Of a stretch of 23,435 nucleotides of DNA, positions 6,892 to 15,335 are shown piece after piece (the stretch's first letter is position 1; each line of letters starts with the position of its first letter). The DNA comes from Heteroscillospira sp050943935 (GTDB lineage Bacteria > Bacillota > Clostridia > Oscillospirales > Oscillospiraceae), in assembly GCA_050943935.1 (NCBI GenBank), contig JBMNQC010000020.1, positions 1 to 23,435 of the forward strand, in the 5' to 3' direction. The notes below the pieces were generated by a model. That model saw only the letters and a list, made by a program, of their open reading frames with translations, searched no databases and had not been told where the DNA came from. The position numbers and the translations under genes are program-made.

Positions 6892-8139
6892 TTACACGGC
6901 TGTTTCCTTAGCCGCGTTCTTTTTTCCCAGGTAGCGGATAACCAGAGTTACCAGTATGGCCAGCACCGCAAATACTACCATGTATATGAAGATATACTTG
7001 TATCCCGCGGCTCCTGGATACTTATCCAGCTTGTCGCCAATGAGCAGGTTCATAAAGGTATCAGGCAGATAGCCTACAACAGAGATGATACCGGTTGCGG
7101 TTGCAGTCATGCCCAGAGGCACGCCTGCCTCGCTCATGGTGGCGTAGTACACGCCGCGCAGAGAGTACATGGCTGCTGCAAACACCAGAACCGCGGTGAT
7201 GCAGACCATGACATAGGCGGGCTGGCTGGGTATGAACAGCAGAATGGCAGTAAGTGCAATTTCAGCAACCAGCAGAACAAGCGTGGGCGTGGTGTACTTG
7301 GTAGCCTTATCGGAAATCTTGCCTATAACGGGAGCTGCAAACAGGCCTATACCATAGCTGCGGATTGTTGCAACCACGCCGGCGGTTACTGCGGTCATAC
7401 CCATCACGTCGTTCAGATATCCGGTGGTGTACTCAGAGGCAACCTGCACGCTGTAAGCAAAGCAGACCAGCAGAGACACCAGCCACACACCGGGTACCTT
7501 CAGCACATTGATATAGTCCTGAAGGGTGGCGTGCTTTTTGCCGTCCTCCATGCCGGAGCCGCCGGGTACCAGGAACCAGATGGCAACTGCCATAACCATG
7601 TAAACTGCGCCGTAGAGGATAAGAACACTTGCCAGGGGCTTGTCCATACTGGTCTCCAGCTTGGCAAGCAGGCCCAGGGCGATGAAGTTGATAACCAGAG
7701 ATGCCGCGGCACGGATGCCCTCGCTGTAACCAAAGGCCGCGCCCTGGCCGTTGCTTCCGCCAAACATACGGACGGCCTTGACAAAGGCACACCAGAAAAT
7801 GACGTTTACAAAAGCCAGCAGAAAATAAATGCCATAGAGTATAGCCATGCTGGGAATCATAGCGTAGATGAAGGTAAGCACAGCCTCACCGGCCAGGGAG
7901 AACACCAGCATTTTTCGGTTGTCGAACCGGTCAACCAGAATACCGCCGGGGATATAAATGGCGGTCTTGGTCAGGGAATACACGCTCATCAGCGCCGCCA
8001 CCTCGGTATTGGTAATTCCGAAGGCGTCAATCATGGGGTTATAGAAAACTGACTTGAGATAGGGCACGCGATAAATGAGTCCGGCTGCGATGGTAAGTAC
8101 GATGAATCCAATCCACTTGTTGAACTTTTTGTTTTCCAT
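6892..8139 (-). CDS. MFS transporter
   Basis: A 415-residue major facilitator superfamily protein with twelve predicted membrane helices and a central cytoplasmic loop around residues 190-210 (GGSGMEDGKKHATLQDY). The loop after helix 2 carries the family A-like motif GGILVDRFDNRK (about 71-82), and a related GKISDKATK lies in the second half. The C-terminus is basic (RYLGKKNAAKETAV). Start ATG has GGGAGGAG 6 bases upstream. It follows the acyl-CoA ligase gene by 53 bases in the same direction and precedes the sodium symporter. By position it may import an organic or amino acid, or export the acid end product of the operon; the sequence does not decide between them. Confidence 0.87.
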   Translation of the reverse strand: MENKKFNKWIGFIVLTIAAGLIYRVPYLKSVFYNPMIDAFGITNTEVAALMSVYSLTKTAIYIPGGILVDRFDNRKMLVFSLAGEAVLTFIYAMIPSMAILYGIYFLLAFVNVIFWCAFVKAVRMFGGSNGQGAAFGYSEGIRAAASLVINFIALGLLAKLETSMDKPLASVLILYGAVYMVMAVAIWFLVPGGSGMEDGKKHATLQDYINVLKVPGVWLVSLLVCFAYSVQVASEYTTGYLNDVMGMTAVTAGVVATIRSYGIGLFAAPVIGKISDKATKYTTPTLVLLVAEIALTAILLFIPSQPAYVMVCITAVLVFAAAMYSLRGVYYATMSEAGVPLGMTATATGIISVVGYLPDTFMNLLIGDKLDKYPGAAGYKYIFIYMVVFAVLAILVTLVIRYLGKKNAAKETAV

Positions 8140-8192
8140 TGTAGCTCCTCCCTTTATTCACTTTTCAGTCTTCCGGCTTTCCGTATGCCGGC

Positions 8193-10271
8193 TCAGACCT
8201 TTTTCACCATCAGGGCGTCGGCTATATTCACGCCCATACCCTCCTGGTGGACAAACACGGGGTTGATATCCAGCTCCAGAAGGCTGTCCTTGTTTGCGGC
8301 GGCAAAATCGGAAATCTGCACAAGCAGTTCCGCCAAAGCTTCCACATCGCATTTGGCGCTGCCCCGGTATCCGCACAGCATCTTATAGCCCTTGAGCGCC
8401 TTTATCATCTCCAGAGCCTCCTGCTTGTTCAAGGGCGCGGGATACAGGCTCACATCCTTGAAAACCTCCACGAAAACGCCGCCCAGACCGCAGAGTATCA
8501 TGGGTCCGAACTGGGGATCGTTATTCACGCCCACTATGACCTCTACGCCCTTGGGCAGCATCTGCTCCACCAGCACGCCGTTTATGCGTGCGCCGGGTGC
8601 GTTTTTCTTCGCGTTTTCAAGCAGCTCGTTATATGCCTCGCGCAGCTCTTCGGCACTCTGAAGATTCAGCTTAACGCCGCCGATATCGCTCTTGTGCAGG
8701 ATATCGGGGGACTCAATTTTGGCAACCACAGGGTATTTTGCCTCGGCAGCAGCCTTTTCCAGCTGCTCAGTACTGTTTACCACCACGGAGAAGGGCACCT
8801 TCACGCCAAATTTCTCCAGCTCCTTCTTGCTGGCGAATTCACTGAGAGCTGTGCGCTCTCCGTCGTTCCTGCCGGGTATAGCCAGGCTCATGCTGCGCTT
8901 GGAGCAGTCGTACTGCACGAAGTCCTTCAGATATCTGAGCAGCTTGAAGCCCTCGCTGGCAGCGGGGATAAGGGGAACTCCGGCGCTCTCCAGCTTTTCA
9001 CGGATAATGCCGTCCCTGGAGGAGTTGAAGAAGTTCATAAGGCCCACGGGCTTGCGGCGTTCATTGGCCGCCATAACCATACCATCGGACATGGGATATA
9101 TAACATCGGTGGTCTTGTGCTTTGGCAGCACAGTCTGGCCGCACAGCACCATGCCGATATTGGGGTCGTCCATAATAGTGCGGATGACCTCGGCGTACTT
9201 TTCACCGTCGTGAGCCAGAGTGGCTGTCATATCCAGCGGGTTCGCGGGGCTGGCGTAGTCGGGGAGCAGGGCGCGCAGCCTCTCCAAAGTTTCATCTGTG
9301 AAGTCGGGGAAATCTATGCCCATGGCAGCGCCCATATCGGCGCAGACGCCAGTCTCGCCGCCGGAGAGACACATTGCTGAAAAGCCTGTGTTGGCCGGCA
9401 GCATCGGCAAGGTGCTCAGCAGATGGCAGGTCTGCACCAGTTCCTCGATATCATCCACACGGATGATGCCGAACTTTTTGCATACGGCGTCAAAGGATTT
9501 ATCGGAGCCGGAGAGGCTGCCGGTGTGAGACGAGGCCACCCGGCTGCCCTTTGCGCTGCGTCCCACCTTTAGTATAACTATGGGCTTGCGCTTTTCGGCG
9601 GCACGGCGCAGGACGGAGACGAATTTTTCCGGATCCTTTATTCCCTCCATATATAAGCCGATGACCTTGGTTCCCTCATCATCGATGAGATAATCCATAT
9701 AGTCCTCAATAAGCAGACAGGTGCTGTTGCCGCTGGATATGAGATAGGAAAATCCCATATATTCCACCTGGGTCATGTTCAGGCATATCTTTCCTGACTG
9801 GGAAATGATGGCGATGCCGCCTTTTTTGACCTGATCGAACAGCATACCAAAGGGATACACGCCCTCATTGGCGTTTATGAAGCCGGCGCAGTTAACGCCC
9901 ATAACAGCCATGTCCAGACGGGCAGCCAGTTCGCGGAGCTTCTGCTCCTCGGCCTTGTCGCCGGTCTCGCCGTAGCCGCTGGCGTATATTACCGCAGCGC
10001 CGCAGCCGCATTTGGCGGCATCCTCCAGAGCCTCGGCTACAAGGTTCTTATTCAGAATGATGACGCACAGGTCCACCTGCTCAGGCAGCTCTGAAATATG
10101 CTTGTAGCACGCCTTGCCCAGCACTTCCTCCCGGCGGGGATTAATGAAGTAAATATGTTCATCTCCTGCGGAGCGCAGCAGGTTTGTGCAGGTGGCCCGG
10201 CCAAAGCCTGGCTTATCGTTGGCTCCGATAACCGCTATGCTCCTGGGGCTGAGGAGCTTAGAAATATCCAT
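8193..10271 (-). CDS. Acyl-CoA ligase, ADP-forming (acetate--CoA ligase family)
   Basis: A 692-residue single-chain enzyme with fused alpha and beta parts that makes ATP from an acyl-CoA, ADP and phosphate, releasing the acid. Order: CoA-binding Rossmann domain (about 1-130, starting ISKLLSPRSIAVIGAND), succinyl-CoA-synthetase-like flavodoxin domains (about 150-440) with the phosphorylatable histidine His249 in SSHTGS, and an ATP-grasp domain (about 475-692) with LHKSDIGGV, ILCGLGGVFVEV and LELDINPV. The length is typical of archaeal and clostridial NDP-forming enzymes. Start: GGAGAG 8 bases before ATG; the stop of the gamma-subunit gene lies only 4 bases upstream, so translation is likely coupled. 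In this operon it is the energy-harvesting step after the oxidoreductase. Confidence 0.93.
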   Translation of the reverse strand: MDISKLLSPRSIAVIGANDKPGFGRATCTNLLRSAGDEHIYFINPRREEVLGKACYKHISELPEQVDLCVIILNKNLVAEALEDAAKCGCGAAVIYASGYGETGDKAEEQKLRELAARLDMAVMGVNCAGFINANEGVYPFGMLFDQVKKGGIAIISQSGKICLNMTQVEYMGFSYLISSGNSTCLLIEDYMDYLIDDEGTKVIGLYMEGIKDPEKFVSVLRRAAEKRKPIVILKVGRSAKGSRVASSHTGSLSGSDKSFDAVCKKFGIIRVDDIEELVQTCHLLSTLPMLPANTGFSAMCLSGGETGVCADMGAAMGIDFPDFTDETLERLRALLPDYASPANPLDMTATLAHDGEKYAEVIRTIMDDPNIGMVLCGQTVLPKHKTTDVIYPMSDGMVMAANERRKPVGLMNFFNSSRDGIIREKLESAGVPLIPAASEGFKLLRYLKDFVQYDCSKRSMSLAIPGRNDGERTALSEFASKKELEKFGVKVPFSVVVNSTEQLEKAAAEAKYPVVAKIESPDILHKSDIGGVKLNLQSAEELREAYNELLENAKKNAPGARINGVLVEQMLPKGVEVIVGVNNDPQFGPMILCGLGGVFVEVFKDVSLYPAPLNKQEALEMIKALKGYKMLCGYRGSAKCDVEALAELLVQISDFAAANKDSLLELDINPVFVHQEGMGVNIADALMVKKV

Positions 10272-10275
10272 ATGC

Positions 10276-10812
10276 TCAGCTCTCCTTTTTCACAGCGTCA
10301 TAGCCGGCGTTGAATACCGCAATATTGGAGGTGTTGTCGCCCTTTTTGAAATAGCTGGAGATACCGGCGGTGAGAGCCTCACGCGAAAGTATATCGCTGG
10401 CGGCCACCGCGGCGCCCAGAACGCAGATATTTGCGCTGCGCGGATTGCCCATCTCCTGAGCCATCTCGCTGACGGGGATCATATATATGTTCACGCCCTC
10501 CAGCTCAGGAGCCTCGTGGACTATTGAGCTGTTGACTATAATGTGTCCGCCCTTCTTGACCTGCTTGGCGAACTTAGCCAGCGAGGGACCGTTCATTGCA
10601 GCCAGCACATCTATGCGCTTGGCAAAGGGGCTGGGAATTTCCTCGTCGCCAACCTTAACTGTGCAGTTGGCGGTGCCGCCGCGCATTTCGGAGCCATAGG
10701 AGGGTATCCATGTTACTTCCTTTCCGTTTTCGGCGCCGGTATGCGCCAGCAGCATCCCGGCGGTAAGCACGCCCTGTCCGCCAAATCCGGCAAATACAAA
10801 TTCAGTATACAT
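10276..10812 (-). CDS. 2-oxoacid:ferredoxin oxidoreductase, gamma subunit
   Basis: A 178-residue subunit of the pyruvate/2-ketoacid oxidoreductase catalytic gamma domain. It begins with the hallmark FAGFGGQGVLTAG (7-19) and has the conserved PSYGSEMRGGTANC region (about 37-50), both typical of KorC/VorC proteins. It takes part in CoA handling and subunit assembly in the four-part enzyme. Its ATG overlaps the TAA of the beta-subunit gene by one base (TAATG), a tight coupling that fits equimolar synthesis. Length is normal (170-190). Which 2-oxoacid is used cannot be read from this subunit. Confidence 0.93.
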   Translation of the reverse strand: MYTEFVFAGFGGQGVLTAGMLLAHTGAENGKEVTWIPSYGSEMRGGTANCTVKVGDEEIPSPFAKRIDVLAAMNGPSLAKFAKQVKKGGHIIVNSSIVHEAPELEGVNIYMIPVSEMAQEMGNPRSANICVLGAAVAASDILSREALTAGISSYFKKGDNTSNIAVFNAGYDAVKKES

Positions 10813-11552
10813 TATTTTGCACCTCCTACCTGTACTTCGCCAACGGGATAGTAGGCAAGGACTTCATCCTCTATGCGTTTGTTTGCCTGCTCGGGGGACA
10901 GATGCCAGTTGGTGGGGCAGGGAGAAATAATCTCTACACAGCTGTATCCCGCGCCGGCTATCTGAGCCTCAAAGGCCTTTTTAATGTACTGCTTGGCTTT
11001 GAGTATGTGCTTTGCGTCATGCACGGAGCCGCGGGCCAGGTAGGCCACATTCTCAAACTGGCTGAGTATTTTCATGATATCCACAGGCAGGCCGTTGGCC
11101 TCCACAGTACGGCCCTTTATAGATGTGGTGGTCTTTTGCCCCAGCATGGTGGTGGGAGAGGTCTGACCGCCGGTCATGCCGTAAACGCCGTTGTTTACTA
11201 TAATCTGGGTGATGTGCTCATTTCTCTGGGCGCTGTAGCAGGTCTCGGAAAAGCCAATGGACATTGCGTCGCCGTCGCCCTGATAGGTAAATACCAGATT
11301 TCCGGAACGCACGCGCTTTATGCCCGCGGCGCAGGCGGCGCCTCTGCCGTGGGGAGCCTGAAGCAGGTCAGTAGCCAGAGTGCGGTTTGTAAGGCAGGCG
11401 CAGCCCACCGCCAGAACGCCTATAGCGTCGTCGGCGCGGCCCAGCTCCTCAAGGACCTCGGCCACAAGGCGCACCACTATGCCGTGTCCGCAGCCGGGAC
11501 AAAAGCTGTTGGCGCCATAAATTGTTTTGGGTGCTGTCTTGGTCATTGCCAT
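10812..11552 (-). CDS. 2-oxoacid:ferredoxin oxidoreductase, beta subunit (TPP-binding)
   Basis: A 246-residue thiamine pyrophosphate-binding subunit. It shows FCPGCGHG near the N-terminus (Cys18, Cys21), the diphosphate/Mg2+ motif beginning GDGD (92-95) and closing with NNGVYGMTGGQ (120-130), all standard for KorB/VorB-partner beta subunits. It decarboxylates the 2-oxoacid on TPP and passes electrons toward the ferredoxin subunit. Start ATG has GGAGG 9 bases upstream; the gene begins one base after the alpha gene's stop and overlaps the gamma gene by one base. At about 246 residues it is a short-form beta subunit, as in 2-oxoisovalerate and 2-oxoglutarate enzymes, shorter than many pyruvate ones. 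Confidence 0.93.
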   Translation of the reverse strand: MAMTKTAPKTIYGANSFCPGCGHGIVVRLVAEVLEELGRADDAIGVLAVGCACLTNRTLATDLLQAPHGRGAACAAGIKRVRSGNLVFTYQGDGDAMSIGFSETCYSAQRNEHITQIIVNNGVYGMTGGQTSPTTMLGQKTTTSIKGRTVEANGLPVDIMKILSQFENVAYLARGSVHDAKHILKAKQYIKKAFEAQIAGAGYSCVEIISPCPTNWHLSPEQANKRIEDEVLAYYPVGEVQVGGAK

Positions 11553-11553
11553 C

Positions 11554-12624
11554 TCAGAAAGCCTCCTTTTCCGTGCCTGCGAGTATCGACTTTACCTTCT
11601 CAACAAGCTCCTCGCTGTCGGCCACAACGCGTCCGGTGGGGTTGCTGAACACGGGAGTACCCTGTGCGTAGAGGGCCACATCCTCAACCAGCTGTCCCAG
11701 AGCGTTCATCTCCACGGTCATATAGCCGCGGATATGTCCGTTATATTTCTTCATCGCCTTCTCGGGGAAGGGCCACAGGGTAATCGGACGGAGCAGGCCA
11801 AGACGTATGCCCTGCTCCCGTGCCATGGACACAGCCTCCTTGCACATACGGGAGCTGATGCCGTAGGACACCAGGATTACCTCTGCATCCTCGCAGCGGA
11901 CCTCCTCCCACCTCTGCTCGTTTTCCCACATGGTGCGGTATCTCTCACGGAAGTGCGGGTCATATTCGTCAAATGCAAAATCATAATAAATGCGGTCGGT
12001 CATCTTGCGGCCTATAGGATGCTTTTCGTCGCGGCCCTTCAGAGTCCAGTCGAACTTATTTATGTCGTTCTCACGGAACTCAGGCAGCTCAACGGTGGCG
12101 CACATCTGGCCTATGGCAGCGTCGGAGAGGACAATAACGGGAGTGCGGTACTCCTCGGCCTTATCAAAAGCCATAGCTACAAAATCCGCGTTTTCCTGTA
12201 CGGACGCGGGTGCGTAGACAGGGGCATGATATCCGCCGTGTCCGCCGCCCTTGGTGGCCTGGAAATAGTCGCCCTGACCCAGGACCACGTTGCCCAGGCC
12301 TATGCCGTAACGCATAACGTCCACTATGACGGCAGGCAGCTCTATGGAAGCCAGATAGGATATACCCTCCTGCTTAAGGGAGAAGCCCGGTCCGGAGGAG
12401 CTGGTAAGGGCGCGCTCACCTGCGGCTGCGGCGCCGAGAACCATATTTATTCCCGCAAGCTCCGACTCGGTCTGCACAAACTGTCCGCCCACCTCAGGCA
12501 GACGCCAGGCCAGATACTCCAGTATCTCGGTCTGAGGGGTGATGGGATATCCGGCGAAGAACCGGCAGCCGGCCCGGACAGCGGCCTCGGCCAGGGCGTT
12601 GTTGCCCTTCATCAGTTGTTTCAT
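11554..12624 (-). CDS. vorB: 2-oxoacid:ferredoxin oxidoreductase, alpha subunit (VorB-like)
   Basis: A 356-residue alpha subunit with the pyrimidine-binding and transketolase C-terminal domains. The opening LMKGNNALAEAAVRAGC, then GYPITPQTEI (25-34), resembles annotated 3-methyl-2-oxobutanoate dehydrogenase subunit VorB proteins, which favours branched-chain 2-oxoacids; 2-oxoglutarate enzymes are close relatives, so the substrate stays open. ETESELAGI-type and ALTSSSGPGFSL segments are the usual cofactor-proximal sites. I chose the ATG at 12624 rather than a TTG six codons earlier (12642), because GGAGGAG lies immediately upstream of this ATG and within that extension. The gene starts just beyond the ferredoxin-subunit stop (12639), giving a 14-base gap. 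Confidence 0.9.
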   Translation of the reverse strand: MKQLMKGNNALAEAAVRAGCRFFAGYPITPQTEILEYLAWRLPEVGGQFVQTESELAGINMVLGAAAAGERALTSSSGPGFSLKQEGISYLASIELPAVIVDVMRYGIGLGNVVLGQGDYFQATKGGGHGGYHAPVYAPASVQENADFVAMAFDKAEEYRTPVIVLSDAAIGQMCATVELPEFRENDINKFDWTLKGRDEKHPIGRKMTDRIYYDFAFDEYDPHFRERYRTMWENEQRWEEVRCEDAEVILVSYGISSRMCKEAVSMAREQGIRLGLLRPITLWPFPEKAMKKYNGHIRGYMTVEMNALGQLVEDVALYAQGTPVFSNPTGRVVADSEELVEKVKSILAGTEKEAF

Positions 12625-12638
12625 GGTCTGTCTCCTCC

Positions 12639-12839
12639 TCAATCAGCGATGCTGAACACATAGTCGGGGCAAACGGTGTAGCACATACCGCAGCCGATGC
12701 ACTTTTCTTCTTCTACTGCCACAACGCGATAGCCCTTGGCGTTCATCTCGTCGGACAGCGTGAGCGCATCCTGCTTGCAGGCGCGCATACAGTTGCCGCA
12801 CGCCTTGCAGTTTTCGGTTTTAAGTGTAATCTTGCTCAT
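12639..12839 (-). CDS. 2-oxoacid:ferredoxin oxidoreductase, delta subunit (2[4Fe-4S] ferredoxin)
   Basis: A 66-residue ferredoxin-like subunit with two complete cluster motifs: Cys11, 14, 17 and 21 (CKACGNCMRAC) and Cys47, 50, 53 and 57 (CIGCGMCYTVC). It relays electrons from the TPP site to free ferredoxin. The size and the position directly before the alpha gene match the KorD/VorD pattern. GGGGGAG 8 bases before ATG is the ribosome site and touches the stop of the dehydrogenase gene (12857). It is a separate gene, not fused to the alpha subunit as in some relatives. Confidence 0.93.
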   Translation of the reverse strand: MSKITLKTENCKACGNCMRACKQDALTLSDEMNAKGYRVVAVEEEKCIGCGMCYTVCPDYVFSIAD

Positions 12840-12856
12840 AGCTGAAACTCCCCCTT

Positions 12857-13999
12857 TTAAAACTCGGGCTCGTCCTGGATAGTTGGCTCAAATATCTCCA
12901 TGGCAATCTCACGCTGGAATCTGCCCTGCTCCTTTGCCATGGTGAAGAGCTTGGCCACGTTGCTGCGGCAGATATGCTCAATATCGTTTATGACGGACTC
13001 AACGGTGGGCTCGATAAGGCCGAAGGTGATGGTATAGAAGAAACGGACGGCGCCCAGGTTTGCGATGAAGTCGGGGACAACGGCAATACCCTTTTCCTTA
13101 AGAACAGGGTCGGCGGAGGCAGCAACGGGGATGTTTGCACCCTCGCAGATGAGCCTGGCCTTCACCTGGCCTACATTGTCTCCGTTAATAACATCTTCAA
13201 GAGCAACGGGAACCAGAATGTCACATTCGCAGCCCAGCCACTCGGTATTTGGCATAACGCTCCATGCGGGGTCAAACTTGCTCTGGTCCATCTCGCCTCT
13301 GGGCTTTACGTTTGCCGCTATGCTGGGCACATCCAGTCCGTCCTCACAGTAGACGAATACGTTGGCATCTGCGATACCGACTATCTTGTATCCCAGAGCG
13401 TGCAGCTTCATGCAGCAGCTGCGTCCCACGCAGCCGAAGCCCTGCACCACCACTTTTGCGCCGGGAGCGCCGCCCAGCTGCTTCCAGCCCTCGTCGGCTG
13501 AGAAGGCCACGCCATAGCCTGTGTCAACATCGCCCAACGCAAGACCATCGCACTTGCTGGCCAGGAGCTTACGGACGTTCTGCTGACCCTCGACTATCAT
13601 CGGATTGGCACGCATGCTCTTGGACTGGGGACGGCCCATTCCAAGCTCGTCAAAGATTCCGTATACGTCCTCATATTTGGTGCCCAGGTCGGAGCCCATG
13701 GACAGGCCGATGTCTATGTAAGGGCGCATGGCTATAATAAAGCGGCGGAGGACATCGTAGGCGTCGTGCGCCTTGTAGTCATAGGCGATGCCGGCCTTGG
13801 CGCCGCCCTGCCACACGTTCTCGCAGGCCTGGCGCTTGTACGCCATAGCCTCTGCCAAGCGGATAACCTCATCCTTGGTAACGGTGGGATGCATACGGAT
13901 TCCGCCGCCGGAATAGCCCTTCACAAAGTTGAAGATACACAGCCAGCCCTTGGCCGTAGTCTTGTTGTCGTTCCACTCAATGGTGATATAAGGCTTCAT
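12857..13999 (-). CDS. Glu/Leu/Phe/Val dehydrogenase family protein
   Basis: A 380-residue NAD(P)-dependent amino acid dehydrogenase that would convert an amino acid to its 2-oxoacid plus ammonia. The substrate domain has GGGIRMHPTVTKDEV (31-45), Lys55 in AYKRQ, Lys68 in GGAKAG and Asp104 in GSDLGT. The Rossmann domain has QGFGCVG (186-192), and EGANIP and PDFIANLGAV follow. Several motifs depart from the glutamate dehydrogenase norm: TGYGV instead of TGRGV, GGAKAG instead of GGAKGG, NLGAV instead of NAGGV. The N-terminus is some 30-40 residues shorter than common glutamate dehydrogenases. These changes suggest a different amino acid, but I cannot name it. AGGAGG lies 10 bases before ATG. It follows the D-2-hydroxyacid dehydrogenase gene by 42 bases. 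Confidence 0.88.
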   Translation of the reverse strand: MKPYITIEWNDNKTTAKGWLCIFNFVKGYSGGGIRMHPTVTKDEVIRLAEAMAYKRQACENVWQGGAKAGIAYDYKAHDAYDVLRRFIIAMRPYIDIGLSMGSDLGTKYEDVYGIFDELGMGRPQSKSMRANPMIVEGQQNVRKLLASKCDGLALGDVDTGYGVAFSADEGWKQLGGAPGAKVVVQGFGCVGRSCCMKLHALGYKIVGIADANVFVYCEDGLDVPSIAANVKPRGEMDQSKFDPAWSVMPNTEWLGCECDILVPVALEDVINGDNVGQVKARLICEGANIPVAASADPVLKEKGIAVVPDFIANLGAVRFFYTITFGLIEPTVESVINDIEHICRSNVAKLFTMAKEQGRFQREIAMEIFEPTIQDEPEF

Positions 14000-14041
14000 G
14001 ATGATTAGTCCTCCTAAAAATATTTTATTGATTTCAACAAA

Positions 14042-14998
14042 TCATTTGTTAACTATGTTCCTGCAGGGCTTGCCCTCCAGTATATCCAGAGCGTTCTCCA
14101 GCGCTACTGACATCATATTTTCCAGGGCCTCATTGGTGTTTGCACCAATGTGCGCGGTTATTATCACATTGGGCAGCTGAATAAGCGGCATATCAGCCGG
14201 AGGAGGCTCCGGAATGGTTGTGTCCGCTCCGTATGCTCTCAGTTTTCCGTTTATGAGCGCCTCATAAAGGGCGTCATGGTCAACCAAGCCGCCGCGGGCG
14301 GTATTTATGAGTATGGCTCCGTCCTTCATCTTGGCTATCGTATCGGAATTTATGATATTTTCCGTACCTGGCATCAGCGGCAGATGCAGAGTCACCACAT
14401 CGCTCACAGCCAGCAGCTCGTCCATCTCCACCACTCGGATGTTGTTTTTTGCGCAGTAGCCGGCGTCAATATAGGGGTCGTAAGCCACAACGTTCATGCC
14501 GAAGCCCTGGCAGCGCTGTGCGTCCCGCTTTCCTATTGCCCCCATACCCATAACTCCCACGGTTTTACCCGTCAGAGCCATTCCTCTGGTTCCGTTTGTC
14601 CATTTTCCGGCCTTGCAGTCCGCGGCATTGGGATATATACCCCGCGCACAGGCGACCATAAGGCCCACGGCCAGGTCGGCCACAGAGTCGCTGTTGGTGC
14701 CAGGGGCATTGCAGACGTCTATCCCCTTTTTGCGTGCGTAGACCGCATCCACCCTGTCATAACCCACAGCCGGGCGTGAGATAACCTTCAGCGAAGGCGG
14801 AAAACGGTCCAGCAGCTCAGGCATTATGAAGTCCGTGCCGCTTATAAGCGCGTCTGCTCCCTGGATAAACTCCAGCAGCTCCTCACCGCTCAGATTGACT
14901 TTCTCGCTCAGCTCCACCTGAGCGGTTTCTATGGCCCGCCGCCATGTGGGATGGTCCTCCGGCAGCTTCGCATAGTGGCATGTAATGGCAATCCTCAA
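14042..14998 (-). CDS. D-2-hydroxyacid dehydrogenase (NAD-dependent)
   Basis: A 318-residue member of the D-isomer-specific 2-hydroxyacid dehydrogenase/phosphoglycerate dehydrogenase family. It has the nucleotide motif GMGAIG (151-156) and the catalytic triad Arg235 (NTARGG), Glu264 (TIPEP) and His283 (TAHIGAN). It would reduce a 2-oxoacid to a D-2-hydroxyacid, regenerating NAD+, or run in reverse. The start is taken as TTG at 14998: GGAGG lies 8 bases upstream, the protein then begins MRIAITCHYA as homologues do, and the total length is right. An open frame continues upstream to 15121 but its 41 extra residues are not family-like and would span the ribosome site. It is the first gene of the minus-strand run. 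Confidence 0.88.
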   Translation of the reverse strand: MRIAITCHYAKLPEDHPTWRRAIETAQVELSEKVNLSGEELLEFIQGADALISGTDFIMPELLDRFPPSLKVISRPAVGYDRVDAVYARKKGIDVCNAPGTNSDSVADLAVGLMVACARGIYPNAADCKAGKWTNGTRGMALTGKTVGVMGMGAIGKRDAQRCQGFGMNVVAYDPYIDAGYCAKNNIRVVEMDELLAVSDVVTLHLPLMPGTENIINSDTIAKMKDGAILINTARGGLVDHDALYEALINGKLRAYGADTTIPEPPPADMPLIQLPNVIITAHIGANTNEALENMMSVALENALDILEGKPCRNIVNK

Positions 14999-15072
14999 AC
15001 CTTTTTCCTCCTTTTCTTTTCCCAAAATGTACGCCATACATTGACATTGCATTAACAATCTTAAGATTTTGA

Positions 15073-15103
15073 ATTTTTTGTAGACAGATGATATTTTTTG
15101 TAG
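15073..15103. promoter_or_regulatory. Direct repeat upstream of the operon, operator candidate
   Basis: ATTTTTTGTAG occurs at 15073-15083 and 15093-15103, exactly 20 bases apart, about two helical turns. The first copy runs into TGTAGACA (15079-15086), whose reverse complement TGTCTACA recurs at 15254-15261, with a variant TGTCTATG at 15275-15282. A palindrome AAAAACA-TTTG-TGTTTTT lies at 15122-15139. No single clear -35/-10 pair for the operon stands out, so the start point is undefined. The arrangement suits a dimeric regulator of the operon and/or the divergent gene. Confidence 0.4.
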
Positions 15104-15164
15104 TACGCTATCTATATGCACAAAAACATTTGTGTTTTTATTAACGGTTTAGTATGTATTTCCC

Positions 15165-15193
15165 TTGCTTGAATCCGAGTATAGGCATATTAT
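15165..15193 (+). promoter_or_regulatory. Promoter candidate for the DUF6076-like gene
   Basis: TTGCTT (15165-15170) and TATTAT (15188-15193) with a 17-base spacer point toward the plus-strand gene, giving a leader of about 155 bases. The match is moderate and the region is AT-rich. Confidence 0.4.
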
Positions 15194-15304
15194 GTTAAAA
15201 ATGCAAGCCAAATACCGACTTTTTTAGTGACAACCGCAAACTTTACCAGTTAGTGTCTACATCGTATTTTCCTGTGTCTATGTGAAAAAAGCCACAATTT
15301 TTCG

Positions 15305-15335
15305 TGCCGATGTCCGCGCATGAAGGACATCGGCA
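15305..15335 (+). promoter_or_regulatory. Perfect 11-bp hairpin just before the ribosome site
   Basis: TGCCGATGTCC and GGACATCGGCA enclose a 9-base loop, ending 8 bases before the GGAG of the gene that starts at 15356. No T run follows. It may be an operator or a leader structure that controls translation. Confidence 0.5.

Noticed and set aside
8247..9380. Long open frame of 377 codons on the plus strand within the acyl-CoA ligase gene
   Set aside because: It lies wholly opposite a gene with clear domains, has no ribosome site and a His/Gln/Leu-rich composition typical of a codon-bias shadow.
11527..12663. Open frame of 378 codons on the plus strand opposite the alpha subunit gene
   Set aside because: Antisense shadow of a well-identified gene; no family motif and no start signal.
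14999..15121. N-terminal extension of the D-2-hydroxyacid dehydrogenase
   Set aside because: The extra 41 residues are not family-like and would include the GGAGG site that serves the TTG start at 14998.
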